This document shows positions 41,002 through 50,126 of a DNA stretch of 64,000 nt, one piece after another. The notes under the pieces were generated by a model. That model saw only the letters and a program-made list of their open reading frames with translations, searched no databases and was not told the DNA's origin. This DNA is from Stenotrophomonas rhizophila (GTDB lineage Bacteria; Pseudomonadota; Gammaproteobacteria; Xanthomonadales; Xanthomonadaceae). The translations under genes and the position numbers were made by a program. The stretch covers positions 1,733,501 through 1,797,500 of the forward strand of contig NZ_CP016294.1 of the NCBI RefSeq assembly GCF_001704155.1, in the 5' to 3' direction. Numbering within the stretch: position 1 is the stretch's first letter; every line of letters begins with the position of its first letter.

Positions 41002-41841
41002 TCATTCAAATGAATGAAAAAGCGCCTTCACCACGGCCTCCGGCGACTTCATCCATGCGAAGTGATCTGCCCGGGTTCCCAGTGCGCCTGCGGGCAGGAC
41101 CGACAATGTGGAAACGACCTGGGGCAGCTTCACCAGCAGCCCCTGCATCGAGCCTGGCGGAGCGAGCCAGTCGTCGGCCATCACCACCGCGCTGGCCTGG
41201 CCGCGCAGTCGCCGCATGCCGCCCTCCAGGTCCGCGTGGATGCCGGTGCCGGCGTAGTGGTTGTTCAGGCCCACGCGTGCCCAGTCGCGAATCAGGCCAC
41301 GCGCCTCGGTGCCCCCGAAGCCGAGCCGGCGCCCGTGCAGGACGCCTTGGCGCTGCGCCAGCCACGGCAGGAACCGGTACACCAGCGGCAGGGCCCAGCA
41401 GCGCGGGGCGGGGAACGTTCGCCAGAACGGGGTGCCGGTGGCCACCAGCCAGAACCGGGCGAACAGGTCCGGGTGCTGCCCGGCGAACACGCAGGCCAGC
41501 TGCCCGCCCAGGCTGTGCCCGCCGATGATCAGCGGCACGTTGCCGTGCAGGCGCACCGCCGCCAGGCTGGCTGGCAGGTCCTGCTCGAGGATTTCCCGAT
41601 AGCCCCAATCCTGCGTGCGCGACGGGCGCAGGCTGCTGCTGCCGTTGCCGCGCCACTCGTGCAGGAACACGCTGATGCCGCATGCCGCCAGTGCATCGGC
41701 GAACGCCTGGTAATTGCGCGCCGACACGCCCAGCGCCGGCAGCCACAGCAGCTGCGCGCGCGGCTGCGCGGGCACGCGCCCGATCAGTTCGAAGCGATGG
41801 CCATCGTCGCTCTGGACCGGTACCGCCAGCGCGCGCGTCAT
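41002..41841 (-). CDS. Alpha/beta-fold hydrolase, serine hydrolase type
   Basis: The 279-residue cytoplasmic protein has P-A-L-G-V-S-A-R-N-Y at the oxyanion strand, L-H-E-W-R-G-N-G, and the nucleophile elbow G-G-H-S-L-G-G near residue 111. The C-terminal His is probably in R-A-D-H-F-A-W. It matches the 'putative alpha/beta hydrolase' group of quorum or ester hydrolases without a known substrate. Its ATG overlaps the thiD stop (ATGA), so it is translationally coupled to thiD. Confidence 0.82.
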   Translation of the reverse strand: MTRALAVPVQSDDGHRFELIGRVPAQPRAQLLWLPALGVSARNYQAFADALAACGISVFLHEWRGNGSSSLRPSRTQDWGYREILEQDLPASLAAVRLHGNVPLIIGGHSLGGQLACVFAGQHPDLFARFWLVATGTPFWRTFPAPRCWALPLVYRFLPWLAQRQGVLHGRRLGFGGTEARGLIRDWARVGLNNHYAGTGIHADLEGGMRRLRGQASAVVMADDWLAPPGSMQGLLVKLPQVVSTLSVLPAGALGTRADHFAWMKSPEAVVKALFHSFE

Positions 41842-42647
41842 GCCGGGCGCGCCGCGCCAAAGTGATCCAGCACCAGCACTTCGCTGCGGCCGGGCGTGTA
41901 GCCGCCCTGCAGGCCGCGCGCGACGTAGTCGATGGCGGCTTCGCAGGCGTTGGGCAGCGACAACCCGCAGCACAGCTGCGCGGCGATCGCCGATGCCAGC
42001 GTGCAGCCGGTGCCATGCGCGTCCACCGGCAGGCGGGCGTGGCTGAACTCCTCGCGGGTGACACCATCGAAGTAGCGATCGATCACGCGCGCGCCTTCGG
42101 CCATGTGGCCACCCTTGAGCAATACCGCACCGGCGCCGAGGTCGAGCAGTGCGATGGCGGCATCCTCTGCGTCATCGGCGCTGACGATGCGACGGCCGAG
42201 CAGCAGTTCGGCTTCCGGGGTGTTCGGGGTAAGCAGCGTGGCCAGCGGCAGCAGCCGCGTGCGCAGCGCGTCCAGGGCGCTGTCTTCGAGCAGGCGCGCG
42301 CCACTGGTGGCCACCATCACCGGATCCAGCACCACGTGGGTGGGGCGATGCTTCTCCAGCGCATCAGCGACCAGCCCGATCACCTCGGCGTTGGCCAGCA
42401 TGCCCAGCTTGACCGCATGGATGTCGAAGTCGGTAAAGCAGGCGTCGATCTGCGCCTGCAGGAAATCCAGGGGCGGCACGTGCACTGCGGTCACGCCGCG
42501 GGTGTTCTGTGCGGTGAGCGCGGCAATTGCCGACAGCCCGTGCACGCGGTGCGCGGCAAAGGCTTTCAGGTCGGCCTGGATGCCGGCACCACCGCCGGAA
42601 TCGGAACCGGCGATGGTGAGGACGGACACGGGGGTGGAAGGGCTCAT
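41838..42647 (-). CDS. thiD: Hydroxymethylpyrimidine/phosphomethylpyrimidine kinase
   Basis: ThiD phosphorylates HMP and HMP-P for thiamine synthesis. The 269-residue ribokinase-fold protein has [13 protein letters not shown] near residue 14, [11 protein letters not shown] near 108, and the anion hole D-A-H-G-T-G-C-T near 210. No other thiamine genes are nearby. Downstream it is coupled to the alpha/beta hydrolase. Confidence 0.94.
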   Translation of the reverse strand: MSPSTPVSVLTIAGSDSGGGAGIQADLKAFAAHRVHGLSAIAALTAQNTRGVTAVHVPPLDFLQAQIDACFTDFDIHAVKLGMLANAEVIGLVADALEKHRPTHVVLDPVMVATSGARLLEDSALDALRTRLLPLATLLTPNTPEAELLLGRRIVSADDAEDAAIALLDLGAGAVLLKGGHMAEGARVIDRYFDGVTREEFSHARLPVDAHGTGCTLASAIAAQLCCGLSLPNACEAAIDYVARGLQGGYTPGRSEVLVLDHFGAARPA

Positions 42648-42684
42648 TTCGCGATTGTGCCATGCCGCCCCGGACGTGGCGGCA

Positions 42685-42706
42685 GCCACGCAGGGCGTGG
42701 CGCTAC
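42685..42706. repeat. GTAG-type REP palindrome at a lipoprotein stop codon
   Basis: Stem GCCACGC-agg-GCGTGGC followed by GCTAC. Read on the minus strand it begins GTAG, and that TAG is the stop codon of the gene ending at 42703. Confidence 0.75.
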
Positions 42707-43206
42707 CCGCCGAAGCCGCCGTTGAACTGCAGCTCGGAGAACTCGCCATTGGTCGGATCGAACAGCGCGCCCCAGAACTGGTTGCCACCATCGCACACGC
42801 GGATCGCTTCGCGGGCGGGGTCCATGTCGCCGTGGTCGGGCAGGTGGAAGGCGTTGAGGTAGATCAGCTTGCGTCCTTCCACTTCGATGCCGACATATTG
42901 GCGGTCGAAATCGGTGACGTTGGGTACCTGCGCTTCCAGTGTGGGCAACCGGCTTTCCAGCTGTTCGATCTGCTGGCGGCTGGGTGCCCAGTAGCCGGTC
43001 ACCCGCCCCGGCGTCTGGCCGGGGCTGGGACGCGAGCAGGTATCCAGGACCTGGGCAACCACCAGCGGGCGGGTGACCACCCACGACTGGCCGGTCTTGA
43101 CCGCCGTCGGCACGGTGGCCCCGGGGCGGGTGTTGGCAGGCGTGCAGGCAGCTGCAACGGCCGCCAGCGCCAGTGGCAGCAACGCACGGGACAGGGAACG
43201 GTTCAC
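42703..43206 (-). CDS. Putative lipoprotein of unknown function
   Basis: The 167-residue protein starts at a GTG with CGGAGG upstream that overlaps the phoH stop (GTGA). The signal peptide ends A-A-A-C with Cys near residue 21. The mature part has [12 protein letters not shown], a helix [10 protein letters not shown], and a conserved-looking end [14 protein letters not shown]. Two more cysteines (near 57 and 140) could form a disulfide. It is co-transcribed with phoH. The stop codon comes from a REP element. Confidence 0.75.
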   Translation of the reverse strand: MNRSLSRALLPLALAAVAAACTPANTRPGATVPTAVKTGQSWVVTRPLVVAQVLDTCSRPSPGQTPGRVTGYWAPSRQQIEQLESRLPTLEAQVPNVTDFDRQYVGIEVEGRKLIYLNAFHLPDHGDMDPAREAIRVCDGGNQFWGALFDPTNGEFSELQFNGGFGG

Positions 43207-44603
43207 AGCACCTCCGAAGCGTAATCGGCCAGGCGCGAACGCTCGCCACGGCGCAGCGTGATGTGCGCGCTGTGCGGCCAGTTCTTGAAGCGGTCCACCG
43301 CGTAGGTCAGGCCCGAGGTGGTTTCGGTCAGGTAGGGCGTGTCGATCTGTTCGACGTTGCCCAGGCAGACGATCTTGGTGCCGGGGCCGGCACGGGTGAT
43401 CAGCGTCTTCATCTGCTTGGGGGTGAGGTTCTGCGCCTCGTCCAGGATCAGGTAACGCGACAGGAAGGTGCGGCCGCGCATGAAGTTCAACGAGCGGATC
43501 TTGATCCGGCTGGCGATCAGGTCGTTGGTCGCTGCGCGGCCCCAGGCGCCGCCTTCCTGGGTGTGGGTGAGCACTTCCAGGTTGTCGGTGAGTGCGCCCA
43601 TCCACGGGGTCATCTTTTCCTCCTCGGTGCCGGGCAGGAAGCCGATGTCCTCGCCCACGCTGACCGTGGCGCGGGTCATGATGATTTCGCGGTAGCGCTG
43701 CTGGTCCATGGTCTGGGCAAGGCCGGCGGCCAGCGCGAGCAGGGTCTTGCCGGTACCGGCGGTACCGAGCAGGGTGACGAAGTCGATCTCCGGGTCCATC
43801 AGCGCGTTGAGCGCGAAATTCTGCTCGCGGTTGCGTGCGCTGATGCCCCATACCGCATGGCTGCCATGCCGGAAATCGTTGACCAGCGACAGGATCACCT
43901 TGCCGCTGCCATCGACCTTGGCCACCCGCAGTTCGACTTCATCGTCGCCCGGCAGGTAGGCGTACTGGTTGGGATGCCAGTCTTCGTCATCCTTGGCCAG
44001 GATTTCGTAACTGGTGCGGCCCTTGTCGCTCCAGCTGCGCAGGTCGTCGGTGTGCTTCTTCCAGAAGTCTTCCGGCAGCTCGGTGGCGCCGGTGTAGAGC
44101 AGGCTGAAATCGTCCAGCGCGCGATCATTCTCGTAGTCTTCCGACACGATCCCGGCGATGGCCGCCTTGATCCGCAGGTTGATGTCCTTGGAGACGAACA
44201 CCACCGGAATCTCCGGCACCTGTTCCTTCAAGGCGAGGATCGCGCCGAGGATGGCGTTGTCCGGGATGACCGCGCCGAAGCTCTTGCCGGCATCGAAATG
44301 GCTGGTCTGGAAGCGCAGCAGGCCCACGCTCTGCTTGCCGCGCAGCTGCAACCCGTTCGGGCGCTGCAGCGGAATGCCGTCGGCCAGGTTGTCCAGGCCC
44401 GAGGCCTGCACCAGCTCGTTGAGGAAGCGGCTCACCTGCCGGGCGTTGCGGCTCGCTTCGGACGTGCCCTTCTTGCCGTTGTCCAGCTCTTCGATCACCT
44501 GCATCGGCAGGTAGACATCATGCTCCTCGAACTTGAACAGCGCGGTTGGATCGTGCATGAGCACGTTGGTATCCAGAACGTAGATGCGCTTGCCTCGGGT
44601 CAT
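43203..44603 (-). CDS. PhoH family protein with N-terminal PIN domain
   Basis: The 466-residue protein has a PIN nuclease domain (about 3-150; [12 protein letters not shown] and acidic residues) fused to a PhoH ATPase domain (about 235-460). The ATPase has Walker A G-T-A-G-T-G-K-T and Walker [13 protein letters not shown]-PhoH proteins are RNA helicase/ribonuclease candidates. The start at 44603 places AGGAA 6 nt upstream; an ATG at 44609 would overlap that site. Confidence 0.9.
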   Translation of the reverse strand: MTRGKRIYVLDTNVLMHDPTALFKFEEHDVYLPMQVIEELDNGKKGTSEASRNARQVSRFLNELVQASGLDNLADGIPLQRPNGLQLRGKQSVGLLRFQTSHFDAGKSFGAVIPDNAILGAILALKEQVPEIPVVFVSKDINLRIKAAIAGIVSEDYENDRALDDFSLLYTGATELPEDFWKKHTDDLRSWSDKGRTSYEILAKDDEDWHPNQYAYLPGDDEVELRVAKVDGSGKVILSLVNDFRHGSHAVWGISARNREQNFALNALMDPEIDFVTLLGTAGTGKTLLALAAGLAQTMDQQRYREIIMTRATVSVGEDIGFLPGTEEEKMTPWMGALTDNLEVLTHTQEGGAWGRAATNDLIASRIKIRSLNFMRGRTFLSRYLILDEAQNLTPKQMKTLITRAGPGTKIVCLGNVEQIDTPYLTETTSGLTYAVDRFKNWPHSAHITLRRGERSRLADYASEVL

Positions 44604-44684
44604 CGTCATTTCCTGGTGGCAGAACAGGGACAAGCCATCACGACCTGCGGGGCAGGGTGATGGCCATTGTGGGGTACAGGTGGA

Positions 44685-45164
44685 TCACTGGGCTTTCGCG
44701 GCCTTCAGGGCTTCAAGGACGGATTCGGCGTGGCCGGCCACTTTCACCTTGCGCCACGACTGCACGATACGACTGTCGGGAGAAATGAGGAAGGTGCTGC
44801 GTTCGATGCCCCGCACCTGCTTGCCGTACATGTTCTTCAGCTTGATCACATCAAACGCGCTGCACAGCGCTTCGTCGCCATCGCTGACCAGCGGGAAGGC
44901 AAAGCCCTGCTTGGCGCAGAAGTTGTCGTGGGATTTGACCGAGTCGCGGGAGACGCCGAACACCCGGGCGCCGGCACGCTTGAACGCCGGCAGCAGGGCG
45001 TTGAAGTCGATGCCCTCGGTGGTGCAGCCCGGGGTGCTGTCCTTGGGGTAGAAGTACAGCACCAGCCACTGGCCGGCGAGATCGCCGAGGGTGGTGTGGT
45101 CGCCGCCGGACAGGGCCAGCGGGAGGGCGAGGGTGGTGCTGTTCAGGGTATCGCCGTTGTTCAT
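44685..45164 (-). CDS. bcp: Peroxiredoxin, Bcp/PrxQ type
   Basis: The 159-residue thioredoxin-fold peroxidase reduces hydroperoxides. The peroxidatic Cys is in K-D-S-T-P-G-C-T-T-E-G near residue 47. The resolving Cys found five residues later in many Bcp proteins is absent here (T-T-E-G-I-D-F). Cys in N-F-C-A-K-Q-G and in A-L-C-S-A-F are possible substitutes. It lies 81 bp downstream of gcvR on the same strand. Confidence 0.92.
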   Translation of the reverse strand: MNNGDTLNSTTLALPLALSGGDHTTLGDLAGQWLVLYFYPKDSTPGCTTEGIDFNALLPAFKRAGARVFGVSRDSVKSHDNFCAKQGFAFPLVSDGDEALCSAFDVIKLKNMYGKQVRGIERSTFLISPDSRIVQSWRKVKVAGHAESVLEALKAAKAQ

Positions 45165-45245
45165 GAGGTCCTTGCTGCGGAGCCTGAGTGACGCGTCTTA
45201 CAACTGCATGAAACACCGCGCGTTGGTGATGAACGCGCGAAGCCG

Positions 45246-45806
45246 TCAGAACTTCATCGGATCCATGATCGCGTCCAGGTTGAGGTGGTCGCAGAATTCG
45301 AGGAAATCGTCGCGCAGGGCGGCGATGTGCATGTTGGCGGGCACGCCGATGGTGACCTGCGCCGAGAACATTTCCGCGCCGGTCTGCATGGCCCGGTAGC
45401 GGGTGCTCTGCAGGTTTTCGATGGTGATGCCCTGGCGGTCGAAGAAATCGGCCAGCTGGAACAGGATGCCGGGCTTGTCGGCGGCGATCACTTCCACGAT
45501 GTAGGGCAGCAGGTTGGACTGTGCCTGCTTGGCACCGGTGCGGTACCACACCAGCTTCAGGCCTTCCTCGCGCTCGAGCCGGGTCAGCATGGCTTCCAGC
45601 TTGGCCACCGAGTCCCAGGAGCCGGTGGCCAGGGCGGTGACGGAGACATCGCGGCCCACGGTGGCAAGGCGGGCATCGACCAGGTTGCAGCCGCTGTCGG
45701 CGATGCGCCGGGTGACGGGCAGCAGGGGGGACTCCGGATGCGTCGTGTAGGCGTTGATCAGGAGATGGTTTTCGGTCGGCGCAGGCCGCGGCGTGGTGTC
45801 GGTCAA
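45246..45806 (-). CDS. gcvR: GcvR-like glycine cleavage system transcriptional repressor (ACT domains)
   Basis: The 186-residue protein has two ACT-type domains (about 14-85 and 97-180; the second reads Y-I-V-E-V-I-A-A-D-K-P-G-I-L-F-Q-L-A). In E. coli GcvR binds glycine and GcvA to control gcvTHP. The start is a TTG giving M-T-D-T-T-P-R-P; there is no ATG or GTG before the conserved L-L-I-N-A-Y-T-T-H-P. It is divergent from dapA, the same position as in E. coli. Confidence 0.88.
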   Translation of the reverse strand: MTDTTPRPAPTENHLLINAYTTHPESPLLPVTRRIADSGCNLVDARLATVGRDVSVTALATGSWDSVAKLEAMLTRLEREEGLKLVWYRTGAKQAQSNLLPYIVEVIAADKPGILFQLADFFDRQGITIENLQSTRYRAMQTGAEMFSAQVTIGVPANMHIAALRDDFLEFCDHLNLDAIMDPMKF

Positions 45807-45969
45807 GGTGGTTCCGGTAATGCGGGATGAGTCTGAACGGCGCCGACGACGGCGCGTTCGCCGGAGTCCAGCATACTTGCCCGCGCTTTCGACCCGCAAG
45901 TAACATGCAACGTACGTCCGACCGCGCTTCCAGCGGCGTTCGTCCCCCTTACTTCCGAGCATCGTTTCC

Positions 45970-46863
45970 TTGTCCCTTTCCGGTCTCATCACCGCGCTGG
46001 CCACGCCTTTCCAGGCCAATGGCGCATTGGATCCCGACGGTTGGCAGCGTCTGCTGCACCTGCAACTGGAGGGTGGCGTTCACGGGGTGGTGGTGGCCGG
46101 GTCGACCGGCGAGGCCGCGACCCTGTCCGATGACGAATATGACCAGCTGCTGCGCAGTGCGGTCAAAACCGTGGCCGGGCGGGTTCCGGTGCTGGCGGGT
46201 ACCGGCCTGTCCGGAACCGCCAAAACGATCGAGCAGACCCGCCGGGCGGCGGCCAGCGGCGCGACCCACGCGCTGGTGGTGACCCCGCCGTACGTGCGCC
46301 CGACCCAGGCCGGGCTGATCGCCCACTATCGGGCGGTGGCCGACCAGGGCGGCCTGCCGGTGATCCTGTACAACGTGCCGGGCCGCACCGGCTGCGACAT
46401 GCTGCCGGAAACGGTGGCCGAGCTGGCCGCGCACCCGAACATCGTGGGCATCAAGGAAGCGGTGGGCGATGTGGGCCGGGTCCAGGCGCTGCTGGCGCTG
46501 CGGTCGCCGACCTTTGCGATCCTCAGTGGCGATGACGGCACGGCCGCCCGTTCGATCCTGTCGGGGGTGGACGGGCTGATCTCGGTCGGCTCGAACGCGC
46601 TGCCGGGTGCCTACCGGCGCATGTGCGACCTGGCCGCGGCCGGCGAACGCGAGGCCACCGAGGCCTGGGACGCCCGGCTGGAGCCGTTCCATGAATTCTG
46701 CGGGGTGGAACCCAACCCCATCCCGGTGAAAGACCTGCTGCGCCGGATCGGCATCGGCCACGGCCTGCGCCTGCCGCTGCTGTCGTTGTCGGCCGCCCAC
46801 CACGCCGCCGCCGAACACCTGGCCACCGACATCGGTGCGCTCGAAGCCCTTTCCAGCCACTGA
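45970..46863 (+). CDS. dapA: 4-hydroxy-tetrahydrodipicolinate synthase (DapA)
   Basis: DapA condenses aspartate semialdehyde and pyruvate in lysine and peptidoglycan precursor synthesis. The 297-residue barrel has G-S-T-G-E-A near residue 44, the Tyr in L-Y-N-V-P-G-R-T-G near 134, and Schiff-base Lys in V-G-I-K-E-A near 162. The start is a TTG; no ATG or GTG lies in frame nearby. The bamC-like gene follows 28 bp later. Confidence 0.95.
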   Translation: MSLSGLITALATPFQANGALDPDGWQRLLHLQLEGGVHGVVVAGSTGEAATLSDDEYDQLLRSAVKTVAGRVPVLAGTGLSGTAKTIEQTRRAAASGATHALVVTPPYVRPTQAGLIAHYRAVADQGGLPVILYNVPGRTGCDMLPETVAELAAHPNIVGIKEAVGDVGRVQALLALRSPTFAILSGDDGTAARSILSGVDGLISVGSNALPGAYRRMCDLAAAGEREATEAWDARLEPFHEFCGVEPNPIPVKDLLRRIGIGHGLRLPLLSLSAAHHAAAEHLATDIGALEALSSH

Positions 46864-46891
46864 CATCAGTGGCCTGACCCAGGAGATTCAC

Positions 46892-47401
46892 ATGCGTCAA
46901 TCCGTTTCCGCCATCCGCGTGCTGTCGTTCGCGATTCTGGCCACCGCCACCCTGGCAGGTGTCACCGGCTGCAAGCGCGGCGTCAAGGGCGACTACGCAC
47001 TGGCGCCGGAAGTGCGCCCGCTGGAAATCCCGCCGGATCTGAACGCCCCGGGCGCGAGCCCGGCCGCGCAGGTGCCGGTGCTGGCCTCGCAGGCCGCCAA
47101 GCCGGCCTCGTCCCAGGCGCCGGCCGCCAACAATGCCGGTTTCACCGTCCCGGGCAGCAAGGACGAGGTGTTCGGCAAGGTCGGCACGGCGCTGGAGTCG
47201 GTTGAGGGCGTGAAGGTCGCCAGCAAGGCCCAGCTGCTGGGCTCCTACGACGTGGCCTTCGAAGGCAGCGATTTCCTGGTCCGCGTGGTCGCAGTCGAAG
47301 CCGGCGCCTACATCTCGGCCGTGGACCCGCGCGGCCTGCCGGCTACCGGTGCTGCGCCGACCAAGCTGCTGGGTGAGCTGAAGGCGAAGCTGGCGCAATG
47401 A
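46892..47401 (+). CDS. bamC: BamC/NlpB-like outer-membrane lipoprotein
   Basis: The 169-residue protein has a signal peptide with lipobox V-T-G-C (Cys near 27). The BamC signature Y-A-L-A-P-E-V-R-P-L-E-I-P-P-D-L follows the Cys. After a Pro/Ala linker comes one helix-grip domain (about 95-168). E. coli BamC has two such domains, so this is a short form. Location directly after dapA, as in E. coli (dapA-bamC), strongly supports the call. Confidence 0.8.
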   Translation: MRQSVSAIRVLSFAILATATLAGVTGCKRGVKGDYALAPEVRPLEIPPDLNAPGASPAAQVPVLASQAAKPASSQAPAANNAGFTVPGSKDEVFGKVGTALESVEGVKVASKAQLLGSYDVAFEGSDFLVRVVAVEAGAYISAVDPRGLPATGAAPTKLLGELKAKLAQ

Positions 47402-47918
47402 TGCTGACAAGGGTCCGGCCGCCGGCCGGGCCTGTGGGCCCGGGTGGGCCGGTAAACGTTCGGGGCAATCCGTAACGGTCCCGGGCAGATGGTGGGTTGA
47501 TCCAGTTCCCAATGGGCCCGTAACGGTTGCCCACCCATGGTTGATTGATCCCGATTTGCGGGCGTTACGTAACGGTTCGTAGCCCCGGCCGTTGGCCGGA
47601 CACCGCGCGCAGCGCGGCCCAAGGGTCCGGAGCCTGACATGCTGTCGGTCGCGACCGTACATCCGGGTGTGCAACCAAAACGAAACCGTGCATCAGGCGT
47701 CATGAACGCCTGACGGGCGGTTTCGGAACCTTTAAACGCCGGGATGTTGGCCGCAAGCGATAACCCATCGGCTCCGGACGCTTGGGCCGCGCTGCGCGCG
47801 GTGTCCGGCCAACGGCCGGGGCTACGAATTGTTACGGGCCCATTGGGATCCGGATCAATCAACCATGGGCCCCGAACCGTTACAGGCCCGGTGGGTTCCA
47901 GATGGCCACCGATCCAAA
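47402..47918. repeat. Composite inverted repeat built from GTAG palindromes and 48-bp units
   Basis: This region has no gene. Two 56-bp arms (47578-47633 and 47771-47826) are inverted copies with one mismatch; each holds a GTAG palindrome CCCCGGCC-gtt-GGCCGG and GGCCGCGCTGCGCGCGG. Outside them lie about 48-bp units starting TAACGG (47473-47520, 47521-47569, and inverted at 47835-47882). The centre contains a hairpin CGAAACCG...CGGTTTCG at 47681-47725 with an inner TCAGGCGT/ACGCCTGA stem. Confidence 0.7.
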
Positions 47919-47945
47919 CAAAAAAGGCGCCAACGGCGCCTTTTT
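47919..47945. terminator. Bidirectional terminator beside fdxA
   Basis: AAAAAGGCGCC, loop AAC, GGCGCCTTTTT. It directly follows the fdxA stop codon on the minus strand. Confidence 0.85.
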
Positions 47946-47947
47946 GC

Positions 47948-48274
47948 CTATCCCCGCTCCAGATACTGGAGCTTGTCCGGCTTGCCGTCCCACTCGCCGG
48001 CATCGGCGGGCGGGTCCTTGCGCACGGTCAGTACCGGCCAGGCCTTGGCCAGCTCGGCGTTGAGTTCCACGAACTTTTCCTGCCCGGCGGGCACGTCGTC
48101 TTCGGGGAAGATCGCGTTGACCGGGCATTCGGGCTCGCACAGGGTGCAGTCGATGCACTCATCCGGGTCGATCACCAGGAAGTTCGGGCCTTCGTGGAAG
48201 CAATCCACGGGGCACACTTCCACGCAATCGGTGTGTTTGCACTTGATGCAGTTTTCAGTGACGACAAAGGGCAT
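47948..48274 (-). CDS. fdxA: 7Fe ferredoxin FdxA
   Basis: The 108-residue ferredoxin carries one 3Fe-4S and one 4Fe-4S cluster. The first ligand set is [14 protein letters not shown] near residue 9, the second [12 protein letters not shown] near 40. The start M-P-F-V-V-T-E-N-C is the family N-terminus. It is a general cytoplasmic electron carrier; no oxidoreductase partner is adjacent. Confidence 0.95.
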   Translation of the reverse strand: MPFVVTENCIKCKHTDCVEVCPVDCFHEGPNFLVIDPDECIDCTLCEPECPVNAIFPEDDVPAGQEKFVELNAELAKAWPVLTVRKDPPADAGEWDGKPDKLQYLERG

Positions 48275-48522
48275 GGCTGGATCTGGATCCGACAGTAAGC
48301 CGGACAATTCTAGAACAGTTGTGGCTTTGTCGCAGTGCACGATGCGCCGGAGCCGGTGGGTGCGGTTAGATGCCGATGCCTACCGGTAGACACCCGGGCG
48401 GCCAAGACGCAGGCAGATCAGGCCCTGGCAGCCCTTTGTGGGCAGGCAGGGCGTGTGAGAACCTGCCGGACGAGACCCCGCTGCGCTGACCCGTTGCTGT
48501 CCCACTCCTGCCAGGACCCTTC

Positions 48523-49944
48523 ATGTCCACCACACTTGCAGCCAACGCCGCCCGCGGCGAGAACACCTCCTTCATCGTGCTGATCAGCTGCGTCGCCACC
48601 ATCGGCGGCTTCCTGTTCGGCTTCGACAGCGGCGTCATCAACGGCACCGTCGATGGCCTCAAGCAGACCTTCCAGTCCAGCGAGGCCGGGATCGGCTTCG
48701 AGGTCGCCTCCATGCTGCTGGGCTGCGCGATCGGCGCCTTCTTCGCCGGCCGTCTGGGCGACCGCCTCGGCCGGCGCGGGGTGTTGATCATCGCCGCCGT
48801 CATGTTCCTGCTGTCGGCACTGGGCGCCGGCTCGGCGCACAGCTCGCTGGCGTTCGTGATCGCGCGCGTGATCGGCGGCTTCGCGGTGGGCGCCGCCAGC
48901 GTGATGTCGCCGGCCTACATCGCCGAGGTGGCTTCGGCCCGGTACCGCGGGCGCTTGGCCACCGTGCAGCAGATCGCCATCATCAGCGGCCTGTTCTGCG
49001 CGTTCCTGAGCAACTTCCTGCTGGCCCGCGCTGCCGGCGCCTCCACCGAGCCGCTGTGGCTGGGCCAGGAAGCCTGGCGCTGGATGTTCTGGATGCAGGC
49101 CATTCCGTCGGCCCTGTTCCTGGTGCTGCTGCTGGGGATCCCGGAAAGCCCGCGCTACCTGGTGGTGAAGGGGCGTCGCGCCGATGCGCTGGCCGTGATG
49201 ACCCGCCTGTACGGCGCGGCCGAGGCCCAGGCCAAGATTGCCGAGATCGAAGGCTCGCTGGCCCAGGACCAGCACCGCCCGCGGCTGTCGGACCTGGTCG
49301 ACAAGGGCACCGGCAAGCTGCGGACCATCGTCTGGGTCGGCATCGGCCTGGCCGTGTTCCAGCAGCTGGTCGGCATCAACGTGGTGTTCTACTACGGCGC
49401 GGTGCTGTGGCAGGCGGTCGGCTTCTCCGAAAACGACGCACTGCTGATCAATGTGCTGTCCGGCGCGCTCAGCATCGGCGCCTGCCTGCTGACCGTGGTG
49501 CTGATCGACCGGGTCGGCCGCAAGCCGCTGCTGTGGGTCGGCTCGGTCGGCATGTCGGTGGCGCTGGCGCTGATGGTGGTGGCTTTTGCCAGCGGCACCC
49601 TGGCCGATGGCCACCTGCAGCTGTCCGACGGCATGGGACGGCTGGCGCTGGTGGCGGCCAACGTCTACGTGGTGTTCTTCAACATGTCCTGGGGCCCGGT
49701 CATGTGGGTGATGCTGGGCGAGATGTTCCCCAACCAGATCCGCGGTTCGGGCCTGGCCGTGGCCGGCGCGGCCCAGTGGACCTCGAACTTCGCCATCACC
49801 GTGACCTTCCCGATCCTGCTGGCCGGCATCGGCCTGGCCGGCGCCTACGGCATCTATACGGTGGCGGCGGTGGCCTCGATCTTCTTCGTGCTGCGCTACG
49901 TGCGCGAGACCAAGGGCAAGGAGCTGGAGCAGATGGAGGGCTGA
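48523..49944 (+). CDS. MFS sugar porter (xylose/galactose-type proton symporter)
   Basis: The 473 residues form 12 membrane segments. Sugar-porter signatures are G-F-D-S-G-V-I-N-G near residue 37, G-R-L-G-D-R-L-G-R-R near 85, P-E-S-P-R-Y-L near 209, Q-Q-L-V-G-I-N near 283, and R-V-G-R-K near 330. The substrate is probably a hexose or pentose but cannot be told. It stands alone, without a sugar catabolic operon. A strong terminator follows. Confidence 0.9.
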   Translation: MSTTLAANAARGENTSFIVLISCVATIGGFLFGFDSGVINGTVDGLKQTFQSSEAGIGFEVASMLLGCAIGAFFAGRLGDRLGRRGVLIIAAVMFLLSALGAGSAHSSLAFVIARVIGGFAVGAASVMSPAYIAEVASARYRGRLATVQQIAIISGLFCAFLSNFLLARAAGASTEPLWLGQEAWRWMFWMQAIPSALFLVLLLGIPESPRYLVVKGRRADALAVMTRLYGAAEAQAKIAEIEGSLAQDQHRPRLSDLVDKGTGKLRTIVWVGIGLAVFQQLVGINVVFYYGAVLWQAVGFSENDALLINVLSGALSIGACLLTVVLIDRVGRKPLLWVGSVGMSVALALMVVAFASGTLADGHLQLSDGMGRLALVAANVYVVFFNMSWGPVMWVMLGEMFPNQIRGSGLAVAGAAQWTSNFAITVTFPILLAGIGLAGAYGIYTVAAVASIFFVLRYVRETKGKELEQMEG

Positions 49945-49962
49945 GGCCCGGCCCCACAACGC

Positions 49963-49988
49963 AAAAACCCCGCCTAGGCGGGGTTTTT
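49963..49988. terminator. Terminator shared by the sugar porter and tRNA-Glu
   Basis: AAAAACCCCGCC, TA loop, GGCGGGGTTTTT; symmetrical, between convergent genes. Confidence 0.9.
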
Positions 49989-50007
49989 CGTCGGCTGGCG
50001 CGTCAAA

Positions 50008-50082
50008 TGGTGCTCCCTAGGGGACTCGAACCCCTGTTTTAGCCTTGAGAGGGCCACGTCCTAACCTCTAGACGAAGGGAGC
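50008..50082 (-). tRNA. tRNA-Glu (anticodon CUC)
   Basis: 75 nt with encoded CCA; acceptor GCTCCCT / AGGGAGC, anticodon loop CTCTCAA (anticodon CTC), T-loop GTTCGAGTC. It reads GAG. A UUC-type tRNA-Glu would be expected elsewhere in the genome, usually in rRNA operons. Confidence 0.9.
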
Positions 50083-50087
50083 ATGCT

Positions 50088-50116
50088 TTGTCGCGAACTG
50101 CGCAGCGCGCTAGTAT
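50088..50116 (+). promoter_or_regulatory. Candidate promoter of pcnB, very short leader
   Basis: TTGTCG (50088-50093), a 17-bp spacer, then TAGTAT (50111-50116). The ATG at 50127 lies 10 nt after the -10 box, so the leader would be only a few nucleotides. Confidence 0.5.
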
Positions 50117-50126
50117 ATGGACCTCG

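Noticed and set aside
47402..47918. Retron or structured non-coding RNA gene in the bamC-fdxA gap
   Set aside because: The nested hairpins look RNA-like, but there is no reverse transcriptase nearby and the symmetry is explained by inverted GTAG repeat modules.
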